NCBI RefSeq assembly: GCF_000001735.4
Contig: NC_003074.8
Span: 12,462,101 to 12,526,100, forward strand
Source of the DNA: Arabidopsis thaliana
Taxonomy: Eukaryota; Streptophyta; Magnoliopsida; Brassicales; Brassicaceae
DNA length: 64,000 nt
Direction of reading: 5' to 3'
A program made the position numbers and the translations under genes. Shown in pieces: positions 34,441 through 45,805 of the stretch (position 1 is its first letter; every line of letters starts with the position of its first letter). The notes under the pieces are model-generated. The model was not told the DNA's origin, made no database searches, and saw only the letters and a list, made by a program, of their open reading frames with translations.

Positions 34441-35624
34441 CTATTCGTGGTATTTCATGAGATGCATGGCATTCCAAGGCCGTAACTCAAGTACTCCGTT
34501 GATAACTTTTACGAGCTTATAGACGCCGTCACGTACCACCTCGCTGATTCGATAGGGACCTTCCTTGTTAGTTCCCAGTTTTCCAGCGTTTAGCTCTCTC
34601 GTGTTGCTGAACACTTTTCGTAAAACGAGCTTTCCCACTTCGAATCCCGAATTTTGATATTGGAGTTATAGTAGCGGGCGGCAGCTTGTTGATAGTTTTG
34701 AACTCGGATCATTGCCTGATCTCTGCGTTCATCGATGAAGTCCATGTTGTCCTGTAACATTTGCGTGTTCAGGTCCGAGTTAGCAGGACTGGCGGTCCTT
34801 CTCACGCTTGGTACTATTTTTTCGACAGGGATTAGTGCTTCTAAACCATAGGCGAGAGAGAACAGTGTTTCTTGCGTTGATTTGCGAGGTATAGTTCGGT
34901 AGGCCCAGAGAACTCCGTGAAGCACGTCGGACCACATTGATTATTTGGAATCAAGTCTTTTCTTGATGTTGCTAAGTATAGTTTTGTTGGCGGCTTCTGC
35001 TTGTCCGTTACCTTATGGGTAACGGGGTGGTGGTGGTGGTGGTGGTGGATGTGGTAAGACGGATCTTCCACTTGTCGCAAAATGCTTTGATTTTTCCCGA
35101 GGTGAGGTTAGTCTCGTTATCGGTGACGATCTCATAAGGTATGCCATGTCGGCATACGATATTTTCCCATAGGAAGTCCTCGACTTGTTTCTCGGTTACC
35201 TGTTGGAAGGCTTTAGCCGCGATCGAGTTGGTAGAGTAGTCGGGGAGGACCAACAGGTTTTTTAGTCTCTTCTTCCCTCGGAGGCTTCCATGGGACCTAC
35301 GACATCCATGGACCACTTCATAAATGGGTAAGGAGAAGATATCGAGGACATTTCCTCGGGAGGTTGATGAAGAGTAGGTGCATGTCGTTGGCATTTATCG
35401 CACCTGAGTGAATGAGCTATGCAATCGGCTATCATTGTTGGCTAGAAGTAGCCTTGCTTTTTGATTATGAGGGCGAGGGTACGTCCACTACAGTGGCTAC
35501 CACATTGCCCCTCGTGCATGCTTTTCATGAGGTCTTTTGTTTGTTGCCCGTAGGTACACACCATATAGGGACCTGCGACGCTGCGTTTCATAAGTCTCCC
35601 TTCCATGATGCAGTACCTTGCGCT
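34441..35624 (-). pseudogene. Tat integrase
   Basis: The minus strand shows the catalytic core with ENIVCRHGIPYEIVTDN and the later part with GVLWAYRTIPRKST, SLAYGLEALIPVE, GPYRISEVV and PWNAMHLMKYHE, typical of Tat integrase ends. The segment holding the last catalytic Glu region is spoiled by expansion of an ACC triplet (35029-35055), a frame change and an in-frame TAA near 35020, where the family has Gln. A further break lies near 34640. The integrase is inactive. Confidence 0.85.
35029..35055. repeat. (GGT)n microsatellite inside Tat integrase
   Basis: About eight GGT triplets (ACC on the coding strand) add a run of Thr to the integrase in the region just before its conserved Gly-Asn-Gly-Gln motif. 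Confidence 0.9.
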
Positions 35625-37520
35625 CTAGGCTTTGAGTTTTCTGGTCTCCCACTTGTCGGGAGGTGTGATCCCTTGTTCGATGTAATCAATGATTGGAATT
35701 CTCCAGTCATTGTACGGTTCAGGTTCGTACGAGGCAGGTTGTTCGGGGGTTCCGAGCTCCAGCTCTTCCTCCGCTGCACCTGCCTCCACGGCTGCTGCGA
35801 GGGCTCTAGCCGCAGCGGTGGTGCTTCGGGTTACTGGCGTAAAGTTGCAAGTTGCCGAGGTTTCTATCCCAGCGTGTTTGACTGTTAGGTCAATGCTCGG
35901 GTGTTCTATTCCTTCGAACGGGATAATTCTTTTGACGAAAGGATCTGACGTGGAGGCGAGAGCTGCCATGGCGTCTGCAGAGGTGTTTTCTCCTCTGGGG
36001 ATCCTGGTCAGTTCGAACGATTCGAGGTACGCTTCCATGCGCTCGTCTTTAGCTTCATATTCCCCGTGGAACTGGCTGGTGACAAGTTGGGAGTTGCTAT
36101 GGGCGTGTATATCGCGGATCCCCATTCCTTGAGCTAGCTTAATGCCAGCAATGAGGGCTTCGTACTCAGACTCGTTGTTTGATGCGTTGAATCCGAGTCG
36201 GAACGATTGTTCGATGACTTCCCCGGTGGGGGAGGTGAGTTGTATTCCTACTCCGGATTCTTGTCGGTTGGAGGAGCCATCGACGTGGAGGAGCCATTTC
36301 TTATTGGAGTTGGTTCCATCCAGGTCCGCTAACGGGAGCTCGATTACAAAGTCGGCTAGGACCTGTGCTTTCGAGCTGGTTCTGGTGCGATATTCTATAT
36401 CGTACTCACTTAGTTCTATGGCCCATTTTGCAAGTCGACCTGAGTGAGTTGGATTGTGCAGAATGGTTCTGATTGGTTGAGACGTAATCACTACAATGGG
36501 ATGTGATTGAAAATATGGTCTAATTTTTCGAGCTGACATGACTACGGCCAGTGCCAGTTTTTCCATTGCTGAATAACGGGTTTCAGCGTCTATCAACGTT
36601 TTACTAACGTAATAGATCGGTTTCTGTCCTTCGTGATCTTCTCTCACCAGGACGCCGCTTATCGCGGTTCGGGAGACTGCCGTGTACAAGTACAATGGTT
36701 CTCCTTCTTCGGGTTTTGCGAGTATGGGTGGTTCGGACAGGTATGCTTTCAATTGTTTGAAGGATTGCTCGCAGTCCTCATTCCAATCGAACTTTTTATC
36801 CTTTCGGAGGAGCTGATAGAAAGGGACGCATTTATCAGTAGACCTGGATATGAACCTGTTGAGGGCGACGATACAGTCGGTCAGTCGTTGGACCTCCCGT
36901 GCCGTTTTTGGCGATGGCATGTCGATGAAGGCTGTAATCTACTTAGGATTGGCCTCGATGCCTCTTTCAGTTACTAGGTACCTGAGGAATTCTCCTGAGG
37001 GAACTCCGAAAGAGCATTTCTCGGGGTTTAGCTTTATCTCGAATTTGTTTAGGATTTTGAAGCATTCTCTTAATTGCGGGACGTGGTCTTTTTCGCGAGC
37101 TGACTTGACCAGCATGTCGTCGATATAGACCTCCATCGTTTTACCTAGCTGGTCAGCGAACATTCTGTTCACCAATCTTTGGTAAGTAGCTCCAAAGTTT
37201 TTTAAACCAAAAGGCATTACTTTATAACAGTAGGTGCCTCGGTCTGTAATAAAAGCTGTTTTTTCTTGGTCATCTGGGCGCATAAGTATTTGGTTGTACC
37301 CGGAGAACGCATCCATAGGTGGCTTCGACCAGTCGGTCAATATGTGGGAGTGGGAAACTGTCTTTAGGACATGCCTTATTTAGGTCCGTAAAGTCGATGC
37401 ATACTCTCCACTTCCCGTTTTTCTTTTTAACGACGACCGGATTGGCGAGCCTGTCAGGGTATTTTACTTCTTTTATCGATCTGATCTTGAGCAATCAATC
37501 GACCTCATCGTGCAAAGCTT
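35625..37520 (-). pseudogene. Tat reverse transcriptase and double RNase H
   Basis: RT motifs are NGKWRVCIDFTDLNKACPKD, DAFSGYNQI, KVMPFGLKN and the catalytic YIDDMLVKS (about 37127). The first RNase H covers FDWNEDCEQSF to GRLAKWAIELSEYDIEYR, with TAVSR where TDAS-like residues are expected, so its first catalytic Asp is lost. A second, archaeal-type RNase H follows (LLHVDGSSNRQESGVGI, SEYEALIAGIKLA), the Tat signature. Breaks are a frameshift near 37330 and a small one near 36930. A low-complexity Ala/Glu tract (about 35760-35830) leads to the integrase. Confidence 0.9.
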
Positions 37521-39471
37521 TAGCCCTTTCGGGACCTAGCTTGCGACGTTTCTGCTTTATAGGTCGGTAGGTCGGATTGACGTTGAGTTCGTGTGAGGTT
37601 ACCTCGAGGCTTATTCCTCGGAGGTTCGCACTTGAGAAAGGTTATGAGATCCTCTTGTATCGCTGGGTCGAGGTCTTGACCTATCCCAACGCATCGTTTG
37701 GGATCTGATTCGTCTATGCAGACCTGTGTTATCAATGATTTTCGAGGTCCGCGTTGAGAAGGATCAGAGGATCTGACTGTTTTCATTTCCGCGAGTTTGT
37801 CTTCTATAATTAGTACTTCTTGTTCTGCCACCCAGATCGAGTTCTGCAAAGACTAGGTCTATGCGTTCTCTCCTAGCGGGTGGAGGAGAGTCACCTCCCT
37901 CCGGTGTTCGTTCCCGTTTCTTTTGTTTGGGAGTTTGCTCCTCCTCCTGTTCGTCTGGAGGAGAGGTTTTAACTTTGGGGTTTGAACCTTTTTTAGTTTT
38001 GCCCCCAGTTGCGATTAATTTTTTAACGGCGCGACACTCCTCGGTGGAATGTCCTTTTTTTTTGTGGTACTTGCAATATTTTTCGAGGTCAAGTTCTGGA
38101 CTCTCGTCCTCAGCTGCATCTTCTATTGCGAGTAAGGTATGCTGCCCTTGCGTTTGGTTTTCCTTTTTGAAGGGTTTTTTAATTGCAAGGGGAGCGTTTT
38201 GCGTTTTAGATTCTTTGAATCTTAAGGCCAGCACAGCGAGCTCCTCTTCGGCTTTGGCGAAGTAGAGAGCTTTGTGAAGGGCATCGTCTAAAGAGACCGG
38301 TTGCCTAACAGTGAGTTCCTCACGGAACCTAGAGGAAAACCACAGACCGTTATGAAGGGCTGCTATGGCTACCTCCTCGTTTAGGTTCGCAATCTTCGAT
38401 TTGATTGCTTTGAATTTTTCGACGTAAGATCGCAGGGATTTGTTCTGAAGTTGAGTGAGACTCCAGAGGTCGGCTTCAGACATCCTGTGTTCGATAAGTA
38501 CCGAATACTGTTTTAAGAAAGCGGCGGCGAGCTGGTCGAAGGTATCAAGGGAGAAGTTCTACTATCCGTGAACGCGGTGCGCCTGGTTTCTTTGATCACG
38601 CGATCTATGTCGGGAGCATCGCTCACTGCTAGATGCATTCGCGAATGCATTTGAGCCATGTTCGCATTTGTTTGAGCTGCGTAATTGCAGAATATTTCCA
38701 TATCTACGACGTTACGCGTATCGACCGGTGCTTAGGGATCGGTTGGACTGTTAAGGAGGTCACTTCCTGGTATCCGGGGAATGGATGGCGGATTAGCGAT
38801 AGAGGTTCGTTGTTGCGTTGAGTTCCCGGGAAAGCGGGAACTGGACGCGGTTGTTTGGTTTCTCGTCCACCTGTACCTAGGAGGCGAATAGCCCAGCGGT
38901 AGTAAAGGTGGGGCTGGTAGCCTTGGGAAGGCAGGCGTTGTGCTTGTCTCGTTTCCTGTTGCCTGGTTTTCGACGAGAGTGTTCGCAGGTGCCTGTAAAA
39001 AGGTGACCTGCCGGTTGATAGGAGGTGAGACGTCTATCGAGGCGAAGTCTAGAGGAGTCCTCGGAGTAGGATCAACCGGGGAGACGGTACTTGTCAGATC
39101 TATGGGGACCTGGGCAGGAATCCTAGTTTCGCGGGGGAACTTCCTTTCCCGCGGTATCGCGCTCTACCTCATGTGCCATGCGAGTGGAGTCGCCCTCTCT
39201 GCTGACCCACAAATGCGGCTAGGTTGCGATGCGCAATTTCTTGGTTTTTGGTTAAGTTGATCAAGTTCATGATCATTGCGCGGAGGGGGAGTGATTTGGT
39301 CAGATCCAGAAGAATTCGAGTTTGGGAGATGTCCTCCGCATTAGCGTTATGGACAGCATCAACCCTGGTTCCGAGAGAGAGATCCGTTGGGAGGTGCTAG
39401 TCCATAACGTCATCGTTTGGGATCTGAACTGGTAAGCCAGATCCCGATGAATTGGATGAATTGGGATCCAT
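37521..39471 (-). pseudogene. Tat gag and protease-linker remnant
   Basis: The likely start at 39471 gives MDPNSSNSSGSGLPVQIPND. A TAG follows within about 25 codons and more breaks occur until 38483. From there capsid gag is clear (LTQLQNKSLRSYVEKFKAIK, HNGLWFSSRFREEL), with a zinc knuckle YCKYHKKKGHSTEEC and a Lys/Glu-rich tail. The retropepsin core is missing: after 37850 only the linker toward RT remains (DPKRCVGIGQDLDPAIQED). Gag would form the particle. The loss of protease makes the element defective. Confidence 0.82.
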
Positions 39472-39525
39472 GATCGTTGGTCACAATTGATGTGTTAGTT
39501 TCGGTGTTGGAATGATCTATTTTCG

Positions 39526-39542
39526 TCCCACAGACGGCGCCA
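39526..39542 (-). other. Tat primer binding site
   Basis: TGGCGCCGTCTGTGGGA lies two bases inside the 5' LTR on the minus strand. The first nine bases match the Athila-3 primer site at 62270. Confidence 0.85.
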
Positions 39543-39544
39543 AA

Positions 39545-40053
39545 TGTGGGTTCTGAAATCCACACTAGAGATTTGTAATTGAGATTATGAGAAAGGAGGG
39601 CTAGATCTTCACAGAAACCTTGAGAGTTATATTTCTAAGAACGAATGGACTTTTTGTATTGATAATGACAAAGCTTTTACAATGTGAAAGGAGATTACAA
39701 GTGTAAAAGTATGTGGGTGAATGTAAGCTTAATTGAATGTCCCTTCCAAGTCGTCCTTGCTTCCTTATATGGGTCTACGCACGTGGTAGCTCCATCCGGG
39801 ATCTGCGGAGATCCTCCTGGATATTCGGCAGGTCAGTTCCCAGATATCAGGTCCGCTCCGCGAATATCTCCTCATCAGTTCCTAGGTTGTTATTCGCTTA
39901 TCTCCCTTCATCAGGTGACCGGGCTTATCTGGCCCAAATACCCATTCGCGTATGTGGGCTCATCAGCTGCGTAGGTCCTTTACTTGATGGGCTTTTGTGG
40001 GCTGGCTTGGTATTTTCGCAGGTGGATTCCTGGAGGGGAATCCAGCTCCAACA
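39545..40053 (-). repeat. Tat 5' LTR
   Basis: It closely matches 29669-30186. Differences include a short deletion in the GGGCTTGGTGGGC repeat near 39990. Confidence 0.9.
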
Positions 40054-40262
40054 GAGATCCAAGGATTGAGAGAAACTTCTGGGATAACATTGCCCACCAA
40101 GTGTTCGACAGATTTCTCAAGAGAGATGTCTAGTTTTTTGGTTGGTATGGCTTCAAAACTTGTGGTGATGACTTGATGGAGCTCATGATGCTCTAGATTC
40201 TTCATCGTAGGACAGTTGTCACATTTTTTTTCAGAGAAAAACTTAGCAAAAATTTCACGCAT
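40054..40262 (-). pseudogene. Element A gag, N-terminal piece right of the Tat insertion
   Basis: The minus frame from 40262 contains CDNCPTMKNLEHHELHQV and SLEKSVEHLVGN. It joins in frame to the part beginning at 29668. EHLVG here and EHLLG at about 29550 start two copies of a module of about 50 residues with an N-x-SR-x-x-G-x-IP-x-IQ end. Confidence 0.65.
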
Positions 40263-40286
40263 TCACATAATTTCTCAGAGAGAAAC

Positions 40287-40350
40287 TTAGCAAAAACTTA
40301 AACTATAGGTCATATACAAAGCCCACTAGGCCCATATCATGATCTATCAT
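40287..40350 (-). repeat. Element A 5' LTR remnant
   Basis: About 65 bp match the end of the left LTR (27440-27487). The remainder is replaced by unrelated sequence containing a doubled CTTAGCAAAAA word. Confidence 0.55.
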
Positions 40351-40361
40351 ATATATACCTT

Positions 40362-40433
40362 GAGCTGATCAACAAAACGCTGCTGCTGTTCCGCAGGATC
40401 ATTCAACTCGGTGTAGGCATTACAAAGCTGCAG
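40362..40433 (-). pseudogene. Lysyl-tRNA synthetase exon ([10 protein letters not shown])
   Basis: It encodes [18 protein letters not shown] and VDQLK between a GCAG acceptor and a GTATAT donor. This segment precedes motif 3 in the family. Confidence 0.9.
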
Positions 40434-40467
40434 CCAAACAAAAATCATGATTCTTATATAAAAGCTC

Positions 40468-40527
40468 ACTTCATGTTGGTTGACGAACAACTCAAATCGT
40501 TCAGTAAGGAACTCGTTGGATCTGTGA
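40468..40527 (-). pseudogene. Lysyl-tRNA synthetase exon, second half, left of element B
   Basis: It encodes [13 protein letters not shown] before a GTGAGC donor. Its first half lies at 46388-46295. The frame joins directly when element B and one CATTT copy are removed. Confidence 0.9.
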
Positions 40528-40825
40528 CATTTTGTTAAGAATAAGAAACGTAATCTCTATTTCTTAACTTCCGATATACCGTTTCATAAGAGATTGAGCC
40601 ACCGGCACATCACCGATTCATAACTCTCTCTCTCACAAGCGACACATACGTCACTGAACATTCATCAAACAATGCATTAAAATCTTTCTTTAGAAGCTAC
40701 TCTGTCTTTTATACTTTGTTATGTTCACTCGCTTATCTTCAGTTTAGCTCATGTGCTCCTTAGCTGCCATCTCGCTCGCACGTGTCTCTCTTCTCTTCTT
40801 TCTTGTGTAAACCATTAATGGCTTA

Positions 40826-42187
40826 TCAATACCCCTCCCTTCGAAGAAAGCTTGTCCTCAAGCTTGTGTTTTCATTTTGTCTTAGGTGAAGAAACCATAA
40901 CGAAAGAGGAAACCACATATATATTCCTGGATCAGGAGGAAATGTCCACCAAAATGCTAACTTTCGTACATGAATCGCTTCATGATATGAGCCATCAAAC
41001 TTAGGTGGCAGCTGCAAAATCAACTGGTGTATCACCCCATGAAACCGCTTCATGTGCACATGTTGGAGCCATATACACAACATCGTCACTGTTGAACGTA
41101 TAACAACCAACAAAAATGTAGAAGTTGCAGGTTTTACGTTGACAATCGGAGACCACCACACAACATTCTGTTGTTCGTTGTCGAACTTGTAAACATACAA
41201 AAATCCATGCTCTCTGTTTTTTCCATTGTTTTTCCACCGAAGCCACACCGAAAAGAAATAATTCCAATCAACCACTTAAAATGCTTTGGTTTTGCTTCTT
41301 TGATCATCATTATTCCACGTGTATTGTTGTGCTTGAAGCAATTGTTGCTTGACTTGTATTGGTGCCAGCTCTATTTCCATACTTGACTTTGTTCTGTTTT
41401 TTAACTTGAATCTCCACGATTTGAAAAACCTCCTCTTCTTCCTTTTACTTTGTAGTCTTTTAATCCTATGAGGACCCAGTTGAGATGCACAAGAAGGTTG
41501 CACTATAACAGTCTCATTCAGAGATATGGTCACATGTGCATCATCGTGAAACATATGAGATTGTTTCTGTAGTCGAAGGCTCCAAAATCTTCTTCTCTTC
41601 CTCTCTAATCCAACTTTAGCATGAGAATAAAAACTAATGGATTTTCTATCTTTGCTATCAAAAAGCTGAGGTTTGAACTTATATTTCCAAGCCTTAGGAT
41701 ACTTTCTTGGTTTTCTTTTCTCAGTGATACTTCTGGATTTATGATACAAACACTCCACCAAGGAATTGTTTCTCTTCTTAATCATCCGAGGATTTAGAAC
41801 CAACATCTTCTTGCTTCTAGAACTCTCTTTGATTAAAGCCATCTCCATGCCGGATTGCTTCTCCGAAAGAATTTCCTGTTGGTGGCTCAGTTCTATCACC
41901 AAAAGGGAATCCTTGCTCTGCCACGTTTTTGGTTTTGGAAGTGAGTCAGTTACCAAACACAATTCCTCTTTATCAGCATTAGCTGCCATTGACTCCTTTA
42001 TCCATAGCTTCTCTTGTACCCAATATCTTGTATGTGGCATGTTTTTGAACTTGAACATCCAATTTTTCGGAGAAAAACTCAGCTTCCTCTTCTTCAGTCT
42101 TTCTTTCTGTGGTGACATTATATCGAGCACTTGGTATGTCTTTTGCTGGTTAGTGACACATGCTGACTTTGGAGACAACATATACAC
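40826..42187 (-). CDS. Unknown basic ORF with five W-x-[FYLR]-[KR]-x-[KQ] repeats, one internal stop
   Basis: The minus frame is open for 303 codons (42187-41276), hits TAA, and continues in the same frame for 149 more to 40826. It is Lys/Arg-rich. A motif of basic residues followed by Trp, an aromatic or basic residue, Lys/Arg and Lys recurs: SPKNWMFKFKN (near residue 40), YPKAWKYKFKP (163), RRRFWSLRLQK (198), FFKSWRFKLKN (254) and FFSVWLRWKNN after the stop. The polypurine tract encodes the last codons (RREGY), and the terminating TGA is the first triplet of the LTR. No family recognised. Basic repeats could bind nucleic acid, but that is a guess. Confidence 0.45.
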
Positions 42188-42190
42188 TTC

Positions 42191-42493
42191 TTAAACACAT
42201 AATATTTGTAATTTCTCTTCTGGATGAATCAATAAAGCATCAACGCCAGAACTAGAGTGGAAATCCTTACAAACAGCTGGTGATTCCTTGTTAAATCGAA
42301 TGGTTGGTTCCAATTTTGAAACTGGTACCTGTGGAGTTGACAAAATCGCATCTGCGACAGCGTTGCTATCCACTTCTATCTTCGATGTGTTCCTCTCCTC
42401 AAAGATTTCAACGACATTATCGGAGGAGTCTTCTGCAATTTTCTGTTGAATAGGGTTTTTCTCAACCGTAATCGTTTCCTGAAGTGTGTCCAT
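42191..42493 (-). CDS. Unknown acidic ORF of element B, 100 codons
   Basis: The minus frame starts MDTLQETITVEKNP and is rich in Glu, Asp, Val and Ser. It ends 3 bases before the basic ORF begins, and both are on the element's coding strand. No domain recognised. It might be the N-terminal part of the same ancestral protein as the basic ORF, or a captured host sequence. The right side meets the LTR-like start of the Reina-like fragment. Confidence 0.35.
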   Translation of the reverse strand: MDTLQETITVEKNPIQQKIAEDSSDNVVEIFEERNTSKIEVDSNAVADAILSTPQVPVSKLEPTIRFNKESPAVCKDFHSSSGVDALLIHPEEKLQILCV

Positions 42494-42498
42494 TGACG

Positions 42499-45400
42499 AA
42501 ATGATACAGTATTACACGTGAGAGTTAGCACGTGCGAAACAAAGTGGGAAAAATAAAAGAATCTGGGATTGACACGTGACAAGCGAGGATTCGCAGATCA
42601 GAATTTGTCGTTAGTCACTATAAGAGCGTGTGTAACTCGTCACTTTCTTTTCATCGAATAACCCTGTAATCTTTGAATATTCTAGAACCTTGTAATTGCT
42701 AGATCCTCTCGCCTTGAGAGTTAGTTGATCATTGGTGTTCTTCATGACCGTCGATTGATTTGTTTGGGTTTTGAATAATAAACAGAGGTTTTGATTGTTC
42801 TTTTGGATTGGAGAAGTTTATTGTATTAAAGGTATTAGAGCCATTCGTTTCTCGGAATCATGGTCCAGACACGTTCTCAGGATGGTGAAGCACGGGAGAA
42901 GGGGTTGGAAGTTTTGTATGATTGGCCATGGTATGTGCAGTTGCTGAAGGAACGGTTTGATAATGAGTGTGATGATCCTATGGCTGAGTTGAAGAAGCTA
43001 CAAGAGACGGATGGAGTGGTGGACTATCATCAGAAGTTTGAGTTGATTAAAATCAGAGTTAATCTTTCTGAGGAATATTTGGTTAGTGTGTATTTGGCAG
43101 GATTGAGGGTAGACACGCAAATGCTTGTCCGTATGTTTCAACCACAGACTGTGAGACAATGTTTTAGGCTGGCAAGATTGTATGAAAAGGCACAATTTAA
43201 AAAGCCTTATTCTGCACATTGGACACCTAAAACAGGGGGAGCTACTTTGAATACGAAACCAATGCGAGAGCCTGAGTCACAAGCAGGTCACTATACTAAT
43301 AAGACTGTTTCTAAACAACCACCAAATACTAAGAAGTTGTCGCAACAAGAAATGAGTGAAAGCGAGCTATGGGACTTTGCTATTTTTGTGATGAAAAGTA
43401 CACTCTGGAGCACTATTTGGTTCACAAGAACGCAACTGTTTTGTATGGATGTAGATGATGAGTTTGAGGATGCGAGTGAGGAATTGTTGAATGAGGATGA
43501 GGAGAACATGCCTCAGATTTTTGTGAATGCAGTTTCAGGAATATCAGATTACACGACTATGAGAGTTAAGGGAATGTATGACAATAAAATTCTCTTTATT
43601 CTTATAGATTCTGGTTCTACATTCAACTTTATTGATTCTACTATGGCTAAGAAATTGGGTTGTAAGGTGGAACCTACAGGTTTGACAAGGGTATCTGTGG
43701 CAGATGGCAGAAAGTTGAGGGTAGATGGTAAAATTACTGATTTCACATGGAAGCTGCAGACTACATCATTTGCATCTGATATTCTAATGATTCCTTTACA
43801 AGTCATTGACATGGTGTTGGGGGTTCAGTGGTTGGCAACTTTGGGAAGGATTTCGTGGGAGTTTCAGAAGTTTGAGATGAGATTCAAGTACAAGAATCAG
43901 AAAATTTTGTTACATGGTCTTCAGTCGGGGTCTGTGAGGGAAGTTAGAGCACAAAAAATTCATAAAAAACAAGATCAAATGCAGTTAGCTATGTTGTGTG
44001 TGCAGGAGGTGTCAGAACAAGAGGAGGAGCCTGAACTTTGTTCACTCAATGTGCTAACAAGTGAATTGGTTACAAACTCGGCTATGGAGGGGGTAGTGGC
44101 AGCATTTCTAGATATATTTGAGGAACCTACTGAGTTGCCGCCGTTTAGAGCACAACATGATCATAAAATTAAGCTACTAGAAGGCTATAACCCGGTGACC
44201 CAGCGTCCTTACCGCTATGTTGTACAACAGAAAAATGAGACTGATAAAATGGTAGAAGATTTGTTGTTAAGTGGGACAGTGCTGAACAGTTCAAGTCCTT
44301 ATGCATCGCCTGTGGTACTAGTAAAGAAGAAGCATGGGACTTGGCGATTGTGTGTCAATTATAGGGAGCTAAATGGGATGACTATGAAGGACAGGTTTCC
44401 CATTCCCTTGATTGAAGATTTAATGGATGAACTAGGAGGGGCTGTGGTATTTTCTAAGATTGATCTTCGAGCCGGTTATCATCAAGTACGGATGGCTACT
44501 GAGGATATTCACAAACCAACTTTTAAAACTCATAGCGGGCACTATGAGTATTTGGTGATGCCTTTTGGCCTCACTAATGCCCCTGCTACGTTTCAAGGTC
44601 TTATGAATGCTATATTCAAGCCTTTTCTGAGGAAGTTTGTCTTGTTTTTTTTCGATGATATACTTATTTATAGTTCATCGATGGAAGAGCATGTACAACA
44701 TCTTCAGCAAGTTTTTGAGGTCATGAGATCTAATAAACTGTTTGCTTAGCTTAGTAAATGTGCATTTGCTGTTTCTAAGGTGGAGTACTTGGGACATTTT
44801 ATTAGTGGAAAGGGAATTGAGACAGATCCTACAAAGATTAAGGCAGTCTTGGAATGGCCAAACCCAACAACACTCAAACAGTTAAGAGTATTTGTGGGCT
44901 AGCTGGTTATTACAGGAGATTTGTAAGAAGCTTTGGGGTCATTGCAGCTCATTTGCATATGTTGACAAAGATCAATTCTTTTGAGTGGTCAGAGGAAGCA
45001 CATGAAGCATTTGATGGTTTGAAGAACGCATTGTGCCAAGCACCTGTTTTAGCTTTGCCACTTTTTGATAAACAGTTTGTTGTTGAAACCGACGCTTGTG
45101 GCCAAGGGATTGGTGCAGTTTTGATACAAGCAGGGCATCCATTGGCCTACATTAGTTGGCAGTTAAAGGGAAAACAGTTACACTTGTCCATATATGAGAA
45201 GGAGTTATTGGTGGTCATATTTGCAATTGTGAATTGTGATTTACTGAAAGATATTTAAGCAGGGTACACTACTAATGATACTTTAAAAACTATCATTGCT
45301 GCACTTCAACAAGATGCTTCATCTCATAAGCATTTTTCTTGGAGTCAGAATATTTTGAGGAGGAAGAGTAAGATTGTGGTTCCTGCAGACACTAAAATTA

Positions 45401-45805
45401 AGAATAATATCCTCAAGTGGTTACATGATTCTGGCATTGGTGGTCATTCTGGAAGGGATGTTACTCATCAAAGGGTTAAAGGGTTGTTTTATTGGAAGAG
45501 CATGATTAAACATTCAAGCTTATATCAGGAGTTGTGGTACTTGTCAGCAATGCAAGAGTGATACTGCAGCTTATCCGGGGTTATTACAACCATTGCTTAT
45601 TCCGGATTCAATTTGGAGTGATGTCTCGATGGACTTTATCGATGGTCTGCCTATGTCTAATGGAAAAACTGTGATCAGGGTGGTGGTGGATCACTTTAGT
45701 AAAGCAGTTCATTTTATGGCTCTATCGCATCCCTATAGCCCCTTGACATTGGCACATGCCTATTTGGATAATGTTTTCAAGCTGCATGAGTGTCCTACTT
45801 TTGTC
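42499..45805 (+). mobile_element. Reina-like Ty3-gypsy fragment inside element B
   Basis: A plus-strand LTR-like segment (42499-42829, TGATACAGTATT to TTGTATTAA, with a CACTATAAGAG TATA word) is followed by GGTATTAGAGCC, a decayed initiator tRNA-Met primer site, then gag, protease, RT, RNase H and integrase. It stops abruptly in the integrase at about 45805, where element B gag sequence resumes, so the 3' end and 3' LTR are gone. Confidence 0.75.
42860..45805 (+). pseudogene. Reina-like gag-pol, truncated and deleted
   Basis: The first 629 codons (42860-44749) are open. Short gag (AELKKLQETDGVVDYHQKFE), a zinc-knuckle region read in the wrong frame (about 43360-43430), retropepsin with LIDSGSTFNF, and RT with [23 protein letters not shown] and FFDDILIYS. 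TAG at 44747 ends it. After a frameshift near 44850, RNase H begins (VETDACGQGIGAVL) but is cut near 45240. Integrase follows with HDSGIGGHSGRDVTHQR and SMDFIDGLPMSNGK, with frame breaks near 45510 and 45590. Catalytic Asp residues of RT are intact, but the element cannot be functional. Confidence 0.85.

Larger units (their letters stand above)
29669..40053 (-). mobile_element. Tat-lineage Ty3-gypsy element with antisense additional ORF
   Basis: Similar LTRs lie at 29669-30186 and 39545-40053 (TGTGGGTTCTGA to CTCCAACA). The minus strand reads 5' LTR, a primer site resembling TGGCGCCGTCTGTGGGA (39526-39542), gag, RT, two RNase H domains, integrase, a plus-strand ORF, polypurine tract and 3' LTR. 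Flanking bases GAAAT and GAGAT agree at four of five, and element A's gag frame continues across once the element is removed. The second RNase H and the antisense ORF mark the Tat/Ogre group. Confidence 0.92.
27248..40350 (-). mobile_element. Element A: LTR retroelement with gag and protease but no RT or integrase
   Basis: The left (3') LTR, about 27248-27489, starts TGTTGATAAGG in plus view and ends near GATCTATTA. On the minus strand it is preceded by a polypurine tract AATGGAGGAGTAT. The right (5') LTR keeps only about 65 bp (40287-40350), sharing CATATACAAAGCCCACTAGG with the left one. Its body carries gag and protease on the minus strand and was later split by the Tat element. It sits in an intron of the synthetase gene. 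I could not confirm a target duplication. Confidence 0.65.

Noticed and set aside
35029..35055. Thr run as a functional low-complexity region
   Set aside because: It disrupts a conserved integrase segment and is coupled to a frame change and stop.
35412..36447. Plus-strand ORFs opposite Tat RNase H
   Set aside because: They overlap a clearly conserved minus-strand polymerase and look like shadows.
41766..42194. 142-codon plus ORF opposite the basic ORF of element B
   Set aside because: It is a shadow of the longer minus frame, which agrees with the element's direction.
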